64,000 nucleotides of DNA from Pseudomonas citri (GTDB lineage: Bacteria; Pseudomonadota; Gammaproteobacteria; Pseudomonadales; Pseudomonadaceae). The notes beneath the pieces are model-generated. The model did no database searches, was not told where the DNA came from, and saw only the letters and a list, made by a program, of their open reading frames with translations. Numbering within the stretch: position 1 is the stretch's first letter; each line of letters starts with the position of its first letter. Of the stretch, positions 18,361 through 27,944 are shown piece after piece. A program made the translations under genes and the position numbers. The stretch is from assembly GCF_025336485.1 (NCBI RefSeq), contig NZ_JAODAB010000025.1, positions 1 to 64,000 on the forward strand, given 5' to 3'.

Positions 18361-19050
18361 TCAGGCCGCCGCCGTCGATGCAACCGGTTGAGCCGGTTTA
18401 CGAAAGGCGTCCAGCAGTGAGCCGCTGTAGGAGGTGTCGCGGAAAAACCGCCAGCGTCCGAACAAGCAGTACACATGGGTGATCTGGCCGCGTTCCAGAA
18501 ACTCCATGCGAATGTGCATTTTGACCGATTGGATGTTTTGCAGGTCGCAGACATCGACCATTTTGCTGCAACCTTTGTCGGCCATGATTTTCCACATCTG
18601 CATTTGTACGTCTGTGGTCATCTTGGAACCAAAGTAGGCAGGGAGTATTTCTGCGCCGAACTGAAAGTACTCGCCAGGCTTGATCGGGAACCAGCAGCCA
18701 TAGAAATGGCGGTCGAAATAGTCGCGCATACTGGCCCAGACGAAACCCACGGTGTCGCCCTGATCATCCAGGTACATCAGCCCTGTGTGGCCTTCGGCCG
18801 CCAGCTCGCGCATGGTTTCGACGCGGTCGCCGAAGTGCCGGGTAAACGCTGCGACGTTATCGACGGTGATGAACGCCTGGCGCAGGGGCGGGTACGGCCT
18901 GAGGTTGTTCGGCGGTAGCGGGACCATCACATCGTGCTCCAGCCACACCAGTCGCGAGTGGAAAAATACGTAGCGGCGGATCAGCAGTTTGAACAGGGAG
19001 CGCAGGCCTTTTTTCTGAATGCGATCACGCAATTTTTGCAGAACGTTCAT
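18361..19050 (-). CDS. GNAT-like hypothetical protein of the exopolysaccharide operon
   Basis: A 229-residue protein with a basic amphipathic N-terminus (LQKLRDRIQKKGLRSLFK) and a central region of GNAT character: TGLMYLDDQGDTVGFVWAS followed by a C-terminal KMHIRMEFLERGQITHVY. No exact family is recognised. It starts with ATG at 19050, overlapping the preceding stop (ATGA), and is followed after 5 bp by the BioF2-like gene. A role in modifying a sugar precursor is plausible but not shown. Confidence 0.6.
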   Translation of the reverse strand: MNVLQKLRDRIQKKGLRSLFKLLIRRYVFFHSRLVWLEHDVMVPLPPNNLRPYPPLRQAFITVDNVAAFTRHFGDRVETMRELAAEGHTGLMYLDDQGDTVGFVWASMRDYFDRHFYGCWFPIKPGEYFQFGAEILPAYFGSKMTTDVQMQMWKIMADKGCSKMVDVCDLQNIQSVKMHIRMEFLERGQITHVYCLFGRWRFFRDTSYSGSLLDAFRKPAQPVASTAAA

Positions 19051-21065
19051 GGTGCCTCCTGACGGGTGGCGGGTTGGGGAGAGACGGCGGCTGTCCAGCT
19101 CAGGGCAAACAGAGTTTCCCCGGGCAGCAGAAAATGGATTTGCCCGGCCTCGCAGTTGTACGGGGCGCTGCGGCTGTGGTTGTCGGGGCCGAAATACACC
19201 AGCTCGGCTTTCGCCGGCAGTGGTTGGGCAGGAGGGCAGGGCACGCCCTCCAGGCTGACCTGGTGCGCCCGGGTGCTTTTGTTCACCCCCAGCAGGCTGC
19301 GTCGGGCGTCGCTGGCCATGGCCAGTGCGTCCACTTCAAAGGCGTCGTTATCCAGGCGCAGCACCTGCCCGAGCCAGTGTTGCTGGATGAACTGCTGGGC
19401 CAGGCCCACCGGCTTGAGTTCGAAGCGCTCGTTCTCCAGCACGCGCACCATGCCCTTGGGGTATTCCGGTTCGTCGGCGGACTGGAACCAGTTGAGCATG
19501 TCCAGCAGGCCGTCGGCGGACGCGTTGATCACCACGGACGCCCACCAGAGGGCGGCGTAATGGGTTTCCTGGTCATAGGGGCTCAGGCTCGAACCGCTGG
19601 ACAGGTTGGTCTGGTCCAGCAGCAGGGCCTTGCGCGGCCGGCCCTTGTTGTCCAGGCCTACCAGGCCGGCGGCACGGCGTACGCTGTGGCGGTAGACGCG
19701 GGTGGCGAGCAGGTCGCGGATCATCCATTCATGCCAGGCCAGTGCGTCGATCTGGTCGCCGGACTTGGCCAGCAGGCGCCGCGCCCAGTCGATGCCACGT
19801 TTGTCGGCCGCGTTTTCGGCCAAGGGGCCGTTGGTGAATCGGGAACTGGCCGGGATTGCGATGCGGACCCCGGCGCGGGCGTTGGCGGGAATGGCGCGAA
19901 CTTGAGCGGCCATGCTTTCGAATAATTGCTGGTAGCTGGCGAAGTCGGCGTAGTTGAGGTTCGGTTCATCGGCGAAGCTGAGGTAGTGCAGGCCTTTACC
20001 GCCCAAGGCCCGCGTGGCTTTGAGCCAGGCCTGCAAACCGCTGTTGCTGATGCGGTCGGCCCGCAGATCGGCCTGGCGCTGGCTGCCGGCCAGCAGCGTG
20101 ATGTCCTGGGTGATGCCGAAGCGGTCCTGGTACAGGCGCCGGAAACGGTCTTCATAGTCCGGCTTGCCGGCCGTGATGTCGACGAGGCTGTAGTAGCTGG
20201 CGGCCTGGGGCTTGAGGGCGTCGAGGATGCTGTAGCTGGACGGCGGTGGCAACACGTAGGGCAGGGAGATGCCCAGCTTGGGGGTTGGTCCGAGCAGGTT
20301 GTCGTGAAGGGTCAGGTGGGTTTGTCCCGGGTCCTGGCGTAGCGGTTGCAGGTGCGCCGGGTCCTGGGCAAACAGGTTGGCGGTGCCGTCCAGCCAGAAC
20401 GCCACCTTGCCATTGCCTTGCAAGTGCAGGCGCCAGACCTGTTCGACGTCGGCGACGGGCAATGCCACCTGGTCGAATTGCCAATAGGCGCGGTACGGCT
20501 TGAGGTTCAATTGCAGCTGCTTGCCGTCTGCGACTCGCCGGGCTTGTAGGTTTTGCACGCCCCCGTGGAACTTGCCCGCCAGTATCGCTCGTTCGCCCGG
20601 CGCGACCTTGAAATACAGTTCATCGCTGTCGTGGGCTTCGGCACTGAAATGCACTTTGGCCGGTGCGAAAAGGGCCCGGGTGTGGGTATCGTGCTCGACG
20701 CTGTAGCGGCGAAAACTGTAGCCGGGGATTTCCAGGCGATAGCTGGCAGCGCCGGGTTGCAATGGCCACTGTTGTTCGCCCCGTGGCTGGTCCGCCTTGA
20801 TCAGGCGCTCGCCCACCAACCGCCCCTGGCCATTGAGCAGATAGATGTGTTCCGAGTTGGCGTCGGCCTGCCAGGCCGGCACCCAGCTCACGATCAGGCA
20901 ATCCGGGCGGTCGGTTTGCAGGTACAGGCTGCCGTCGCGGATGCCGCTCCAGTGCATGGGCGCACCCTGGGCCAGCAGGGCCAGGCCCCACAGACACAGG
21001 CTCGCGCCGACTCTCCGGCCGAACCGCGTTGGCCCCATCGCGAGCAGGCTCGCTGCGGTATTCAT
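19047..21065 (-). CDS. Exported glycoside-hydrolase-like protein
   Basis: A 672-residue exported protein. A signal peptide is visible (GASLCLWGLALLAQGA, about residues 20-36). The first 240 residues are beta-rich and could be an accessory domain; residues about 300-560 look like a clan-A TIM barrel, with LHYLSFADEPNLNYADF where family acid/base glutamates sit (a DEP in place of the usual NEP) and LLLDQTNLSSG at the later strand where the nucleophile is expected. The end resembles the small beta domain that follows GH39/GH51 barrels. Likely a periplasmic enzyme trimming the polymer, but the catalytic pair is not certain. ATG 21065 overlaps the flippase stop. Confidence 0.65.
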   Translation of the reverse strand: MNTAASLLAMGPTRFGRRVGASLCLWGLALLAQGAPMHWSGIRDGSLYLQTDRPDCLIVSWVPAWQADANSEHIYLLNGQGRLVGERLIKADQPRGEQQWPLQPGAASYRLEIPGYSFRRYSVEHDTHTRALFAPAKVHFSAEAHDSDELYFKVAPGERAILAGKFHGGVQNLQARRVADGKQLQLNLKPYRAYWQFDQVALPVADVEQVWRLHLQGNGKVAFWLDGTANLFAQDPAHLQPLRQDPGQTHLTLHDNLLGPTPKLGISLPYVLPPPSSYSILDALKPQAASYYSLVDITAGKPDYEDRFRRLYQDRFGITQDITLLAGSQRQADLRADRISNSGLQAWLKATRALGGKGLHYLSFADEPNLNYADFASYQQLFESMAAQVRAIPANARAGVRIAIPASSRFTNGPLAENAADKRGIDWARRLLAKSGDQIDALAWHEWMIRDLLATRVYRHSVRRAAGLVGLDNKGRPRKALLLDQTNLSSGSSLSPYDQETHYAALWWASVVINASADGLLDMLNWFQSADEPEYPKGMVRVLENERFELKPVGLAQQFIQQHWLGQVLRLDNDAFEVDALAMASDARRSLLGVNKSTRAHQVSLEGVPCPPAQPLPAKAELVYFGPDNHSRSAPYNCEAGQIHFLLPGETLFALSWTAAVSPQPATRQEAP

Positions 21066-22366
21066 ACCGATTTCCCCAGCAGCATCTGGCGCATCGGCAG
21101 CAGGTCGCTGGGCAGGATGATCAGGGTTTGCCACAAGGCCACGCCGCTGAGGCGGCAGTACATCGCCAGCAACGCCAGGGTGACGCCCAGGTAGGCGATC
21201 GACGAGGCGGCAGCGGCGCCTACAATGCCGTAGCGCGGGATCAGCGTCACGTTCAGCGCCAGGTTCAGCAAGGCGCCCGCGCCCATCAGCAGCGAAACCG
21301 TACCGGGCCGGTTTTTCCCCAGCAAGTCCAGGCGCAGGATGCTCGCGTAGCACAGCCCAAACAGCCCCGGCAGCAACGCCAGCAAGGCCGGGTAGGCGGG
21401 CCGGTAGGCGACGCCGAACAGCGTGACGATCAGCCACTGGCCGATCAGTGCCATGCCCAGGCAGGCGCCGAGCATCACTGTGGCGGTCAGGCGCAGGGCC
21501 AGCGGGGTGAGGCGCTGCATGTCGCGGTCCTGCTGCAACAGGCGTTTCATCAGCGGCGTGGTGACCGCTTCCGGCACGATCAGCAGCAGTTCGGCGGCCG
21601 CGCTGGCCATGGCGTAGTGCCCCAGGGCCGTGCTGCCCAGCAGCGCGCCGATGAACAGAAAGTCCGAACGCAGCATCACTTGCTGGAATAACAGATCCGG
21701 ATGGCTGCGGGCCCCGTAGAGCAACAGCTCGTTCTGGCTGGCCCGGTCCCATTGCAAGGTCACCCGTTGACCGCGTCGCAGCCAGGCCCAACCGACCAGC
21801 ACCACCAGGCCCAGGCCCACCAGCCAACTGAACAGTGCCACCTCCAGGGCCGCGTCTTTCCATAGCCAGAACAACGCCAGGAACAACACCAGTGGCGCCA
21901 GGGATTCCACCAGGCGCAAGGCATTGAAGGCCACCACGCCACCGCTGGCATTGTGCAGGGTCAACAGGCCGCTCTTGAGCACGGTCAATGGCACGGCCAG
22001 CAACAGCAGCCAGGCCAGCAATCCCAATTGCTGGGTGATGTCCAGTTCGCCACCGAACGCGCGCACCAGCGCCACCACCAGCAAGGTCAGCAACCCGGCC
22101 AGCAGGCACCCGAAGACCAGCACCTGACTGAGCAGCAACCCCATCGGCCGCTGCTGCGCGGCCTGATAGCCCACGGCAGAATTCAGCCCACCGCTGGTGA
22201 CCGCGCTGATCAGGTCCGGCAGGCTGCTGAGCAGCGCAAACAGGCCGCGTTCGCTAGGCCCCAGGATTCGTGCCAGCAAGACGTTGCGCAGCAACCGCAG
22301 GCCAATCATCGCCAGGCGCGTGCCCATGCTCAACGCCAGGTGCTTGAGGTAACGCGCGCGGCTCAT
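21062..22366 (-). CDS. Wzx-like polysaccharide flippase
   Basis: A 434-residue membrane protein with about 12 predicted helices, of the MATE/MVF flippase superfamily (polysaccharide biosynthesis protein). The opening MGTRLAMIGLRLLRNVLLARILGPSERGLFAL is typical: a basic first helix and the LxRxLGPxxxG motif. Expected to flip the undecaprenyl-linked repeat unit to the periplasm for the Wzy-like polymerase. Start overlaps the deacetylase stop (4 bp). Confidence 0.87.
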   Translation of the reverse strand: MSRARYLKHLALSMGTRLAMIGLRLLRNVLLARILGPSERGLFALLSSLPDLISAVTSGGLNSAVGYQAAQQRPMGLLLSQVLVFGCLLAGLLTLLVVALVRAFGGELDITQQLGLLAWLLLLAVPLTVLKSGLLTLHNASGGVVAFNALRLVESLAPLVLFLALFWLWKDAALEVALFSWLVGLGLVVLVGWAWLRRGQRVTLQWDRASQNELLLYGARSHPDLLFQQVMLRSDFLFIGALLGSTALGHYAMASAAAELLLIVPEAVTTPLMKRLLQQDRDMQRLTPLALRLTATVMLGACLGMALIGQWLIVTLFGVAYRPAYPALLALLPGLFGLCYASILRLDLLGKNRPGTVSLLMGAGALLNLALNVTLIPRYGIVGAAAASSIAYLGVTLALLAMYCRLSGVALWQTLIILPSDLLPMRQMLLGKSV

Positions 22367-23367
22367 GGACGTGCCCCTCGGCTGATACGCCAGGCCAGCA
22401 ACTCGGGCTGGTGGGCGTTGTGCTGGCTGACGCCGAAGCGTGGCACGTTCAGGGGATCACCATCATTGCGATACAGCCCGGTCTCGGTGCCCAGGGCGAA
22501 CGCAAAACCGTGGGCCGCCACCTGCTGGCGAACCCGCGCATCGTGATTGCCATTGGGGTAGCAGTACACCGGCAGCGGTTGGGCGCAGCCGTTTTCCAGG
22601 GCGATGCGGCTGCGACCCAGTTCTTCGTGCAAACGCTGGTCGTCCAGCCCGGTGAGGATCGCGTGGCTGGCGCCGTGGGGACCGAAGCGGACCAGGCCGG
22701 AATCTTCCAGCATGCGCACCTGGAACCAGTCCAGCGCCTGGGGCTGGGCGCCGCGCGGGCAGGCGTCGGTGAGGTGACTCAGGGTGTGTGGATCGAGGGT
22801 CTTGAGGCTGTGCAGGTAGTGCAGCAGCGAGACACTGCGACGCTGCTCGTCCAGGTCATCGAGCATCACCGGCAACGGCCGGCCAGCGTGCTGCAACTGT
22901 TCGATCAACGGTTGTCGCGCCGCCTGGCCATGGCTGCCCCACAGGGTTTCGCCGATGCTCTCCCACCAGAAAGGCTGGCGACTGCCGATGAAGTCGGTGG
23001 ACAAGAAAATGCTCGCCGGTATCTGGTACTGGCGCAGCAGGGGAAAGGCGTTCGTGGCGTTGTCGCGCCAGCCGTCATCAAAGGTCAGGGCCACCCGAGG
23101 GCGGTTCGGCACGCTTTCGGGGTCGGCCAGCAACAGGGTCATCAGCGGCACGCATTCGAAATGACGTTGCAGCCAGATCAACAAATGCTCGAAAGCTTCG
23201 GGGCCCACGCACAATTCATTGCGATGGGGCAGTTCGGCGGCGCGGTCGTTGTTCAGGACACGGTGCAGCATCAGGATCACGCCGGCACCGCGCAGCGGGT
23301 GGCGACCCAAGGGCGTGTTCAGGTACAGCCAGCCGCCGGTGCGCTTGAAGACCTGTTTGATCGACAT
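22363..23367 (-). CDS. NodB-type polysaccharide deacetylase
   Basis: A 334-residue carbohydrate esterase family 4 protein. Motif 1 is LTFDDGWRDN (about residues 93-102, catalytic Asp and metal Asp), and a PHGASHAILTGL segment corresponds to the metal-binding histidine motif. There is no signal peptide, so it may act in the cytoplasm on a lipid-linked or nucleotide sugar. Relatives in exopolysaccharide loci de-N-acetylate GlcNAc units. It starts 12 bp after the stop of the glycosyltransferase gene. Confidence 0.82.
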   Translation of the reverse strand: MSIKQVFKRTGGWLYLNTPLGRHPLRGAGVILMLHRVLNNDRAAELPHRNELCVGPEAFEHLLIWLQRHFECVPLMTLLLADPESVPNRPRVALTFDDGWRDNATNAFPLLRQYQIPASIFLSTDFIGSRQPFWWESIGETLWGSHGQAARQPLIEQLQHAGRPLPVMLDDLDEQRRSVSLLHYLHSLKTLDPHTLSHLTDACPRGAQPQALDWFQVRMLEDSGLVRFGPHGASHAILTGLDDQRLHEELGRSRIALENGCAQPLPVYCYPNGNHDARVRQQVAAHGFAFALGTETGLYRNDGDPLNVPRFGVSQHNAHQPELLAWRISRGARP

Positions 23368-23379
23368 CGGCCATTCTCC

Positions 23380-24516
23380 TCAGCGGTTCTGCTCGGGGTT
23401 CCATTGGCTGTAGCGCCGCCCACGCAGGAACTGCCACAGCCCGATGCTCATGCCCGCCAGGGTCACCAGCACGAACGCGGCCAGGCGAAAGGGCTTGGGC
23501 AGGCGGTGGCCGGTGTCCAGCAACCCGATCAGGGCCATGGTGTAGCCGATCAGTTGCGCCACCAGGCTCAAGCGATAGAACGGAGAGTCGTTCCACAACC
23601 AGGCATTGCTCAGCAACAGCGGCAGCAACAACACCGGTGCCAGGCGACGGATCAATTTGTGGCTGATCAGCCCGATGGCATACAGCCCGTGTCGCCGCGG
23701 GTCGAGCAGCTCGCGCCGCTGGGCCAGGCTTTGCAGGCCACCGACGGTGACGCGCTGGCGACGGCGAAACTGTTTATCGGCTTCGTCCACGCCCTGGTCA
23801 GTCACCTGGGCCCGTGGGGCATAGACGATGGGCTTGCCGGCGGCCGGTGCGCAGGTGCTGAGGAAAAAGTCATCGTTGACTTGCGCGGGTATCGGCTCGA
23901 ACAACTTGCGCCGCAGGGCGAGCAGGGCGCCGTCCGCCGAGACCATGCAGCCGGTGCGGCTTTCGAGCCGGCGCAACCAACCCTCGTAGTGCCGGTACAG
24001 GCTGTCGCCCAGGCTCAGGCCCTTGCCCGGTACCGGGATCTGCATGTGTCCGGCACAGGCGCCGACTTCCGGATCGCCCAGCGGTGCCAGCAGGTGGCCG
24101 AGGGTGTCGAGGGCCCATTGATTGTCCGCGTCGGTGAACACCAGGATCTCGCCACGGCTGTGGGCCACGGCGGCATTGAGCGCGGCCGCCTTGCCCAAGC
24201 GAGGCAGGTCGAGCACGGTGACGCGGGGGTCGATCACCTTGCGTGCGCAGGCCACCGTGTCGTCGGTGGAGCCGTCGCTGGCAAGGACGATTTGCAGCGA
24301 ATGGGCTTGATAATCCTGGGCCAGCAAGGTGCGCAGTTTCGCTTCGATGTGCCGCGCCTCGTTGTGGGCGGCAATGACAATGCTGATGTCCATCGGCAAT
24401 GCCTTGCCGTAGTAGCGGTTCGGAAACAGCGGCGCCAGCAGGCAAAGCAGCAACGGATAACCGAGGTAGGCGTACACCGGTAGCAACAGGCACGACCAGT
24501 AGATGAATTCAGCCAC
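23380..24516 (-). CDS. Membrane-anchored family 2 glycosyltransferase
   Basis: A 378-residue processive-type GT2. N-terminal helix (about 5-25), a GT-A domain with DISIVIAAHNEARHIEAKL, VLASDGSTDDT, the DADNQW metal motif, then a QFRRRQRVTVG sequence corresponding to the Q(Q/R)xRW acceptor motif, and three C-terminal helices. Similar to HasA/IcaA-like enzymes that add sugars at the inner face of the membrane. GTG at 24516 is the start, supported by AGGAG about 8 bp upstream; it overlaps the previous gene by 8 bp. Confidence 0.85.
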   Translation of the reverse strand: MAEFIYWSCLLLPVYAYLGYPLLLCLLAPLFPNRYYGKALPMDISIVIAAHNEARHIEAKLRTLLAQDYQAHSLQIVLASDGSTDDTVACARKVIDPRVTVLDLPRLGKAAALNAAVAHSRGEILVFTDADNQWALDTLGHLLAPLGDPEVGACAGHMQIPVPGKGLSLGDSLYRHYEGWLRRLESRTGCMVSADGALLALRRKLFEPIPAQVNDDFFLSTCAPAAGKPIVYAPRAQVTDQGVDEADKQFRRRQRVTVGGLQSLAQRRELLDPRRHGLYAIGLISHKLIRRLAPVLLLPLLLSNAWLWNDSPFYRLSLVAQLIGYTMALIGLLDTGHRLPKPFRLAAFVLVTLAGMSIGLWQFLRGRRYSQWNPEQNR

Positions 24517-25468
24517 GGGCAGGTCTCCTGACGTTCCATTGACATAGATTGAGCAGCAACGCGACGCCGGTCAGGTGCAGGCGCAGCCCATGCAGGGCCC
24601 ACAATTGCAGCATCAGGCGCAGGTCGCGCCGGCTCTGGCGCAGGCTGAGGAACAGGGCCGGCAGCGCGGTGAGCAGCCACAGCATCAGCGCCAGGCGCGG
24701 TTGGCCTTGGAGCAGGGCGAGCAGTGCCAGCAGGTCGAGCCCCCAGGTGCCGAGGGACAGTGCCGGAAAGCGCAGCAGGCGCAGGCTCGCGCCATGGCTG
24801 CGGAGCAATTGCAGGTGACTGCCCTGGCGCCACAGTTCCTTACTGATCCATTCGCGCCAACTGCCTTCATAACCCCAGTGCAGGGCCACGCTTTGATTGG
24901 CCAGCAGCAACTGCGCACCGGCCTGGCGCAGGCGCAGGGAGAAATCCTTGTCTTCGCCGGTGCGCAGGGTTTCGTCGAAGCCACCGACCTGGTCGAACCA
25001 TCTGCGACGCATTAACAAGTTGGCACTGGGCAGCCACTGCACGGGGTGCAAGAGACGTGACCCTGGACGCTGGCTGCGACGCTGCCAGGCTTCAGCGAAC
25101 CACGGCGCCTGCCGCGGCGTGTCCAGGTCCAGGGCCAGTACGTCGCCCCGGTGGCCTTCAAATTCCAGCAAGAGTTGGAGCCAGTTGGCCGGCATCTCGA
25201 TGTCGGCGTCGATGAACGCCAGCCAGTCGCCGCTGGCGGCAGCCGCCCCGCGATTGCGCAGGGCGCCGATATGCACCCCGGGCACTGTCAGCACCCGAGC
25301 CCCCCATTCACTGGCGAGGCGCGGGCCATCGTCATCGGAGCCGTTGTCCACCACGATCAGCTCGCAGTCCACCTGTGCATGATGCGCGGCACGTTGCACG
25401 GCCAGCAGTGTACGGCCGATGTGCCGGGCCTCGTTGTACATCGGGATCACCACGCTGACGCAGCTCAT
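24509..25468 (-). CDS. Family 2 glycosyltransferase
   Basis: A 319-residue GT2 enzyme. The GT-A fold starts at once (SVVIPMYNEARHIG), with VDNGSDDDG and the metal-binding AFIDADIEMP, and a GEDKDFSLRLRQAG segment typical of the acceptor side. Two C-terminal hydrophobic segments suggest membrane attachment. ATG 25468 overlaps the stop of the polymerase gene by 4 bp, which favours it over a longer in-frame reading to 25540. Confidence 0.85.
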   Translation of the reverse strand: MSCVSVVIPMYNEARHIGRTLLAVQRAAHHAQVDCELIVVDNGSDDDGPRLASEWGARVLTVPGVHIGALRNRGAAAASGDWLAFIDADIEMPANWLQLLLEFEGHRGDVLALDLDTPRQAPWFAEAWQRRSQRPGSRLLHPVQWLPSANLLMRRRWFDQVGGFDETLRTGEDKDFSLRLRQAGAQLLLANQSVALHWGYEGSWREWISKELWRQGSHLQLLRSHGASLRLLRFPALSLGTWGLDLLALLALLQGQPRLALMLWLLTALPALFLSLRQSRRDLRLMLQLWALHGLRLHLTGVALLLNLCQWNVRRPARG

Positions 25469-26832
25469 GATTGCGCCTGCTGCGGCGCGGCCTGTTCGGC
25501 CTCGTAGCGCAACACGCTGCTGAGGGCGAGCATGATCCACAGCAACTTGTGGTTCGGTGCACTGAGGAACATCAGGAACAACGTCAGGGACAGGAAACTC
25601 ATGCCCAGGTGCGTCAGCAGGTCCGCTTGCACCCAGTCCCGGCGCTGCAACCAGATTCGCCGGGCATGCACCAGGTTGTACAGGCCCAGGCCGAGCATGG
25701 CGACGAACATCAGCCCGCCCGGGATGCCGATTTCACTGAAGATTTCCAGGTAGGTGTTATGCGCTCGGCGATACAGGTCACCGAGCTTGCGATTGGCCGA
25801 GAACGCCTTGGCATAGCCGGTGGGGGCGTAGTGCAGGGGGAAGGTGCCTGGACCTGCGCCCAGTATCGGGTGTTCCTGGATCATCTGGCCCCCGACGAGG
25901 ATGTACGAGGCGCGGCGCCCCAGGGATTCATCCTGGGCCTTGGCGCCGGCGCTCAGGATGCTCAACGACTGGATACGCGCCACGTATTTGGCCGGCATCA
26001 CGGCAACCGTCACGGGCACTGCGATGGCCAGGCCGAGCATGGCGAACCCCAGGTGTCGCGGACGGATGCGCGGCAACTGGGCGCGGTAGTGGTACAGACC
26101 GATCAACAGGCTGAGCAGCAGCACCACCAATCCGGAGCGTGAATCAGTCTTGGTCATGCCCCCCAGCAGCAGGATGAAACAGCCGCCCCAGAACAACCGG
26201 TGCAGTAGGTTCGGGCCGCGCACGATCAGCAACAGCGCCAGCGGTGCGGTAAAGGCGATCAGCAGGGCGAAGACGTTCGGGTCCGACAACAGGCCGGAGG
26301 CGCGGCCCTGATCCTGGTATTTGGCCGAGAACATCGCCAGCACGCAGGTCGTGGTCACGCTCAGGGTCAGCACCCGGCAGAACAGGTCCAGGTTCAGGCC
26401 GCGCCCGATCAGCAGGGTAATCACGAACAGGATCAAGCCTACGCTCAGCTCGCGGAAATGGCTCAGCGAACGGTCCATGCTTTCCGACAGCACCAGGCTC
26501 AGGCCATACAGCAGCAGGAAGCCGATCAGCGGCCGCCAGATATTGCTGCGCAGGCGCGTGGCGGGTATCTGGTGCAAGGCCAGTTGCAGCATCAGGATCA
26601 ACGCCAGCGCCAGGCCGAAGAACTTGGTGCCGGAAAACACGCTGTCCTTGAACAGGCCCTCGAACGGCACCAGCGCGGCGATGGCCAGCAGGCCCCAACC
26701 GGGTTTGCGGTACAGCACGGTGACACCCACCAAGCCCAGAACGGCTCCCGGCGCCAGGAAGGGATAGGGGCTGGCCAGCAGTGCCAGGCACACCAGGCCC
26801 AGCAGGCTGACGATCGAGAGCGGGACAATCAT
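25465..26832 (-). CDS. Wzy/O-antigen-ligase-family polymerase
   Basis: A 455-residue membrane protein with 10-12 predicted helices and the large periplasmic loop of the O-antigen ligase/polymerase superfamily (PF04932). The segment GAGPGTFPLHYAP followed by RRAHNTYLEIFSEIGIPGG is the family hallmark, including the HN-x-x-L/Y-E motif. Expected to polymerise flipped repeat units. Start overlaps the preceding stop by 4 bp. Confidence 0.87.
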   Translation of the reverse strand: MIVPLSIVSLLGLVCLALLASPYPFLAPGAVLGLVGVTVLYRKPGWGLLAIAALVPFEGLFKDSVFSGTKFFGLALALILMLQLALHQIPATRLRSNIWRPLIGFLLLYGLSLVLSESMDRSLSHFRELSVGLILFVITLLIGRGLNLDLFCRVLTLSVTTTCVLAMFSAKYQDQGRASGLLSDPNVFALLIAFTAPLALLLIVRGPNLLHRLFWGGCFILLLGGMTKTDSRSGLVVLLLSLLIGLYHYRAQLPRIRPRHLGFAMLGLAIAVPVTVAVMPAKYVARIQSLSILSAGAKAQDESLGRRASYILVGGQMIQEHPILGAGPGTFPLHYAPTGYAKAFSANRKLGDLYRRAHNTYLEIFSEIGIPGGLMFVAMLGLGLYNLVHARRIWLQRRDWVQADLLTHLGMSFLSLTLFLMFLSAPNHKLLWIMLALSSVLRYEAEQAAPQQAQS

Positions 26833-27944
26833 GAGCTTGCCTCCCGTGCCGTGCGGATGTAGAGCTGCGCCCAGCGTTCGGCCAGGGTGCGCAGGTCGTA
26901 GCGATCCCGTTGGGTGCGACGCGCGTTGTCGACCAGGATTTGCGCCAGGCGCGGTTCGCTGAACAGGGTTTCGATCTGCCGGGCCAGCTCGGCGCTATCG
27001 GCAGGCCTGGCGAGCAGGCCGTTGTAACGGTCTTGCAACACGTCGGGAATGCCGCCGACGCTGAACGCCACCACCGGCACCCCGGCTTGCATGGCTTCGA
27101 GCAGGATCATTGGCGTGCCTTCGGTGCGCGAGCTGATCACCAGGGCATCGAGACGACTCCACCAGGCGTTCATGTCGGTCTGGTAGCCGGGCAGCTCGAT
27201 GCGTGTCGGTAGCCCCGCCTCGGTGATGCGCTTGAGCAAGACCTGGCGCTCCGGGCCGTCGCCGAGCATCACCGCGTGCAGCGAGGCATGCCGCTGGCAC
27301 AGCGGGATCATGGCGTCGAGGAACAGGTCCGGGCCCTTTTCGTGGCTCAGCCGGCCCACGTAGCCGACCCGCCAGTGCCGCCCGTCGTCGCGGTGGGCCA
27401 GCGGTGTGGTGGGCGCTGGCAGGCCGTTGGGTATGACGTCGAGCTTTTCCGCCCGTACGCTGGCCTGGCGGTGCAGCGCGGCGATGCTTTCGGCCACGCA
27501 GACCACGCGCTTGACCGACGCGGTGCGGCACAGTTGCAGACTCAACCAGGTATAGAAACGCTGCTTGGGGCTGCGCGGTGTGAAGCCGTGCTGGGTGATC
27601 ACCAGCGGCAGGCCCAGCATCGTCGCGGCGGCCCAGCCGAACAACAATCCCTTGAAGTTGTGGGTGTTGAGCAGCGGTCGTTCCGCGCGGCGCTGGCGCA
27701 GGTGCTGCAACAGCTCGGCCCAGCTGGCGCAGTGGCGGCAATCGACCCCGGCCTGGCGGAAACGCCTGATCAAGGTCGGCGGTGCCGCCAGGAACAGCAC
27801 CTGGTGCTGGCCGGGCGTCGCCAGGCAATGATCCAGCAGCATCCGCTCGGCCCCATAGAAGCCGCCGCTGTCGAGCAGATGAATGATCGACAGGGCGCTG
27901 CCGTGGTGGCCTGGGCCGAACGGCGCGTTCAATTTTTCACCCAA
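26829..27944 (-). CDS. Family 4 glycosyltransferase
   Basis: A 371-residue GT-B enzyme. The N-terminal domain opens with IIHLLDSGGFYGAERML and has VITQHGFTPRSPKQ; the C-terminal donor domain shows VGYVGRLSHEKGPDLFLDA and the EX7E motif near SSRTEGTPMILLEAMQAGVPVV. The reading begins at TTG 27944, overlapping the GNVR gene by 16 bp; no ATG lies upstream of the conserved N-terminal strand, and the exact start (27944 or the TTG at 27932) is uncertain. Confidence 0.85.
   Translation of the reverse strand: MGEKLNAPFGPGHHGSALSIIHLLDSGGFYGAERMLLDHCLATPGQHQVLFLAAPPTLIRRFRQAGVDCRHCASWAELLQHLRQRRAERPLLNTHNFKGLLFGWAAATMLGLPLVITQHGFTPRSPKQRFYTWLSLQLCRTASVKRVVCVAESIAALHRQASVRAEKLDVIPNGLPAPTTPLAHRDDGRHWRVGYVGRLSHEKGPDLFLDAMIPLCQRHASLHAVMLGDGPERQVLLKRITEAGLPTRIELPGYQTDMNAWWSRLDALVISSRTEGTPMILLEAMQAGVPVVAFSVGGIPDVLQDRYNGLLARPADSAELARQIETLFSEPRLAQILVDNARRTQRDRYDLRTLAERWAQLYIRTAREASS

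Noticed and set aside
21066..22109. An in-frame upstream extension of the exported glycosidase-like gene to about 1020 residues
   Set aside because: The extra 348 codons overlap the Wzx flippase gene in another frame and are Arg/Gly/Ala-rich shadow sequence with no signal peptide at the front; ATG 21065 overlaps the flippase stop as expected in this operon.
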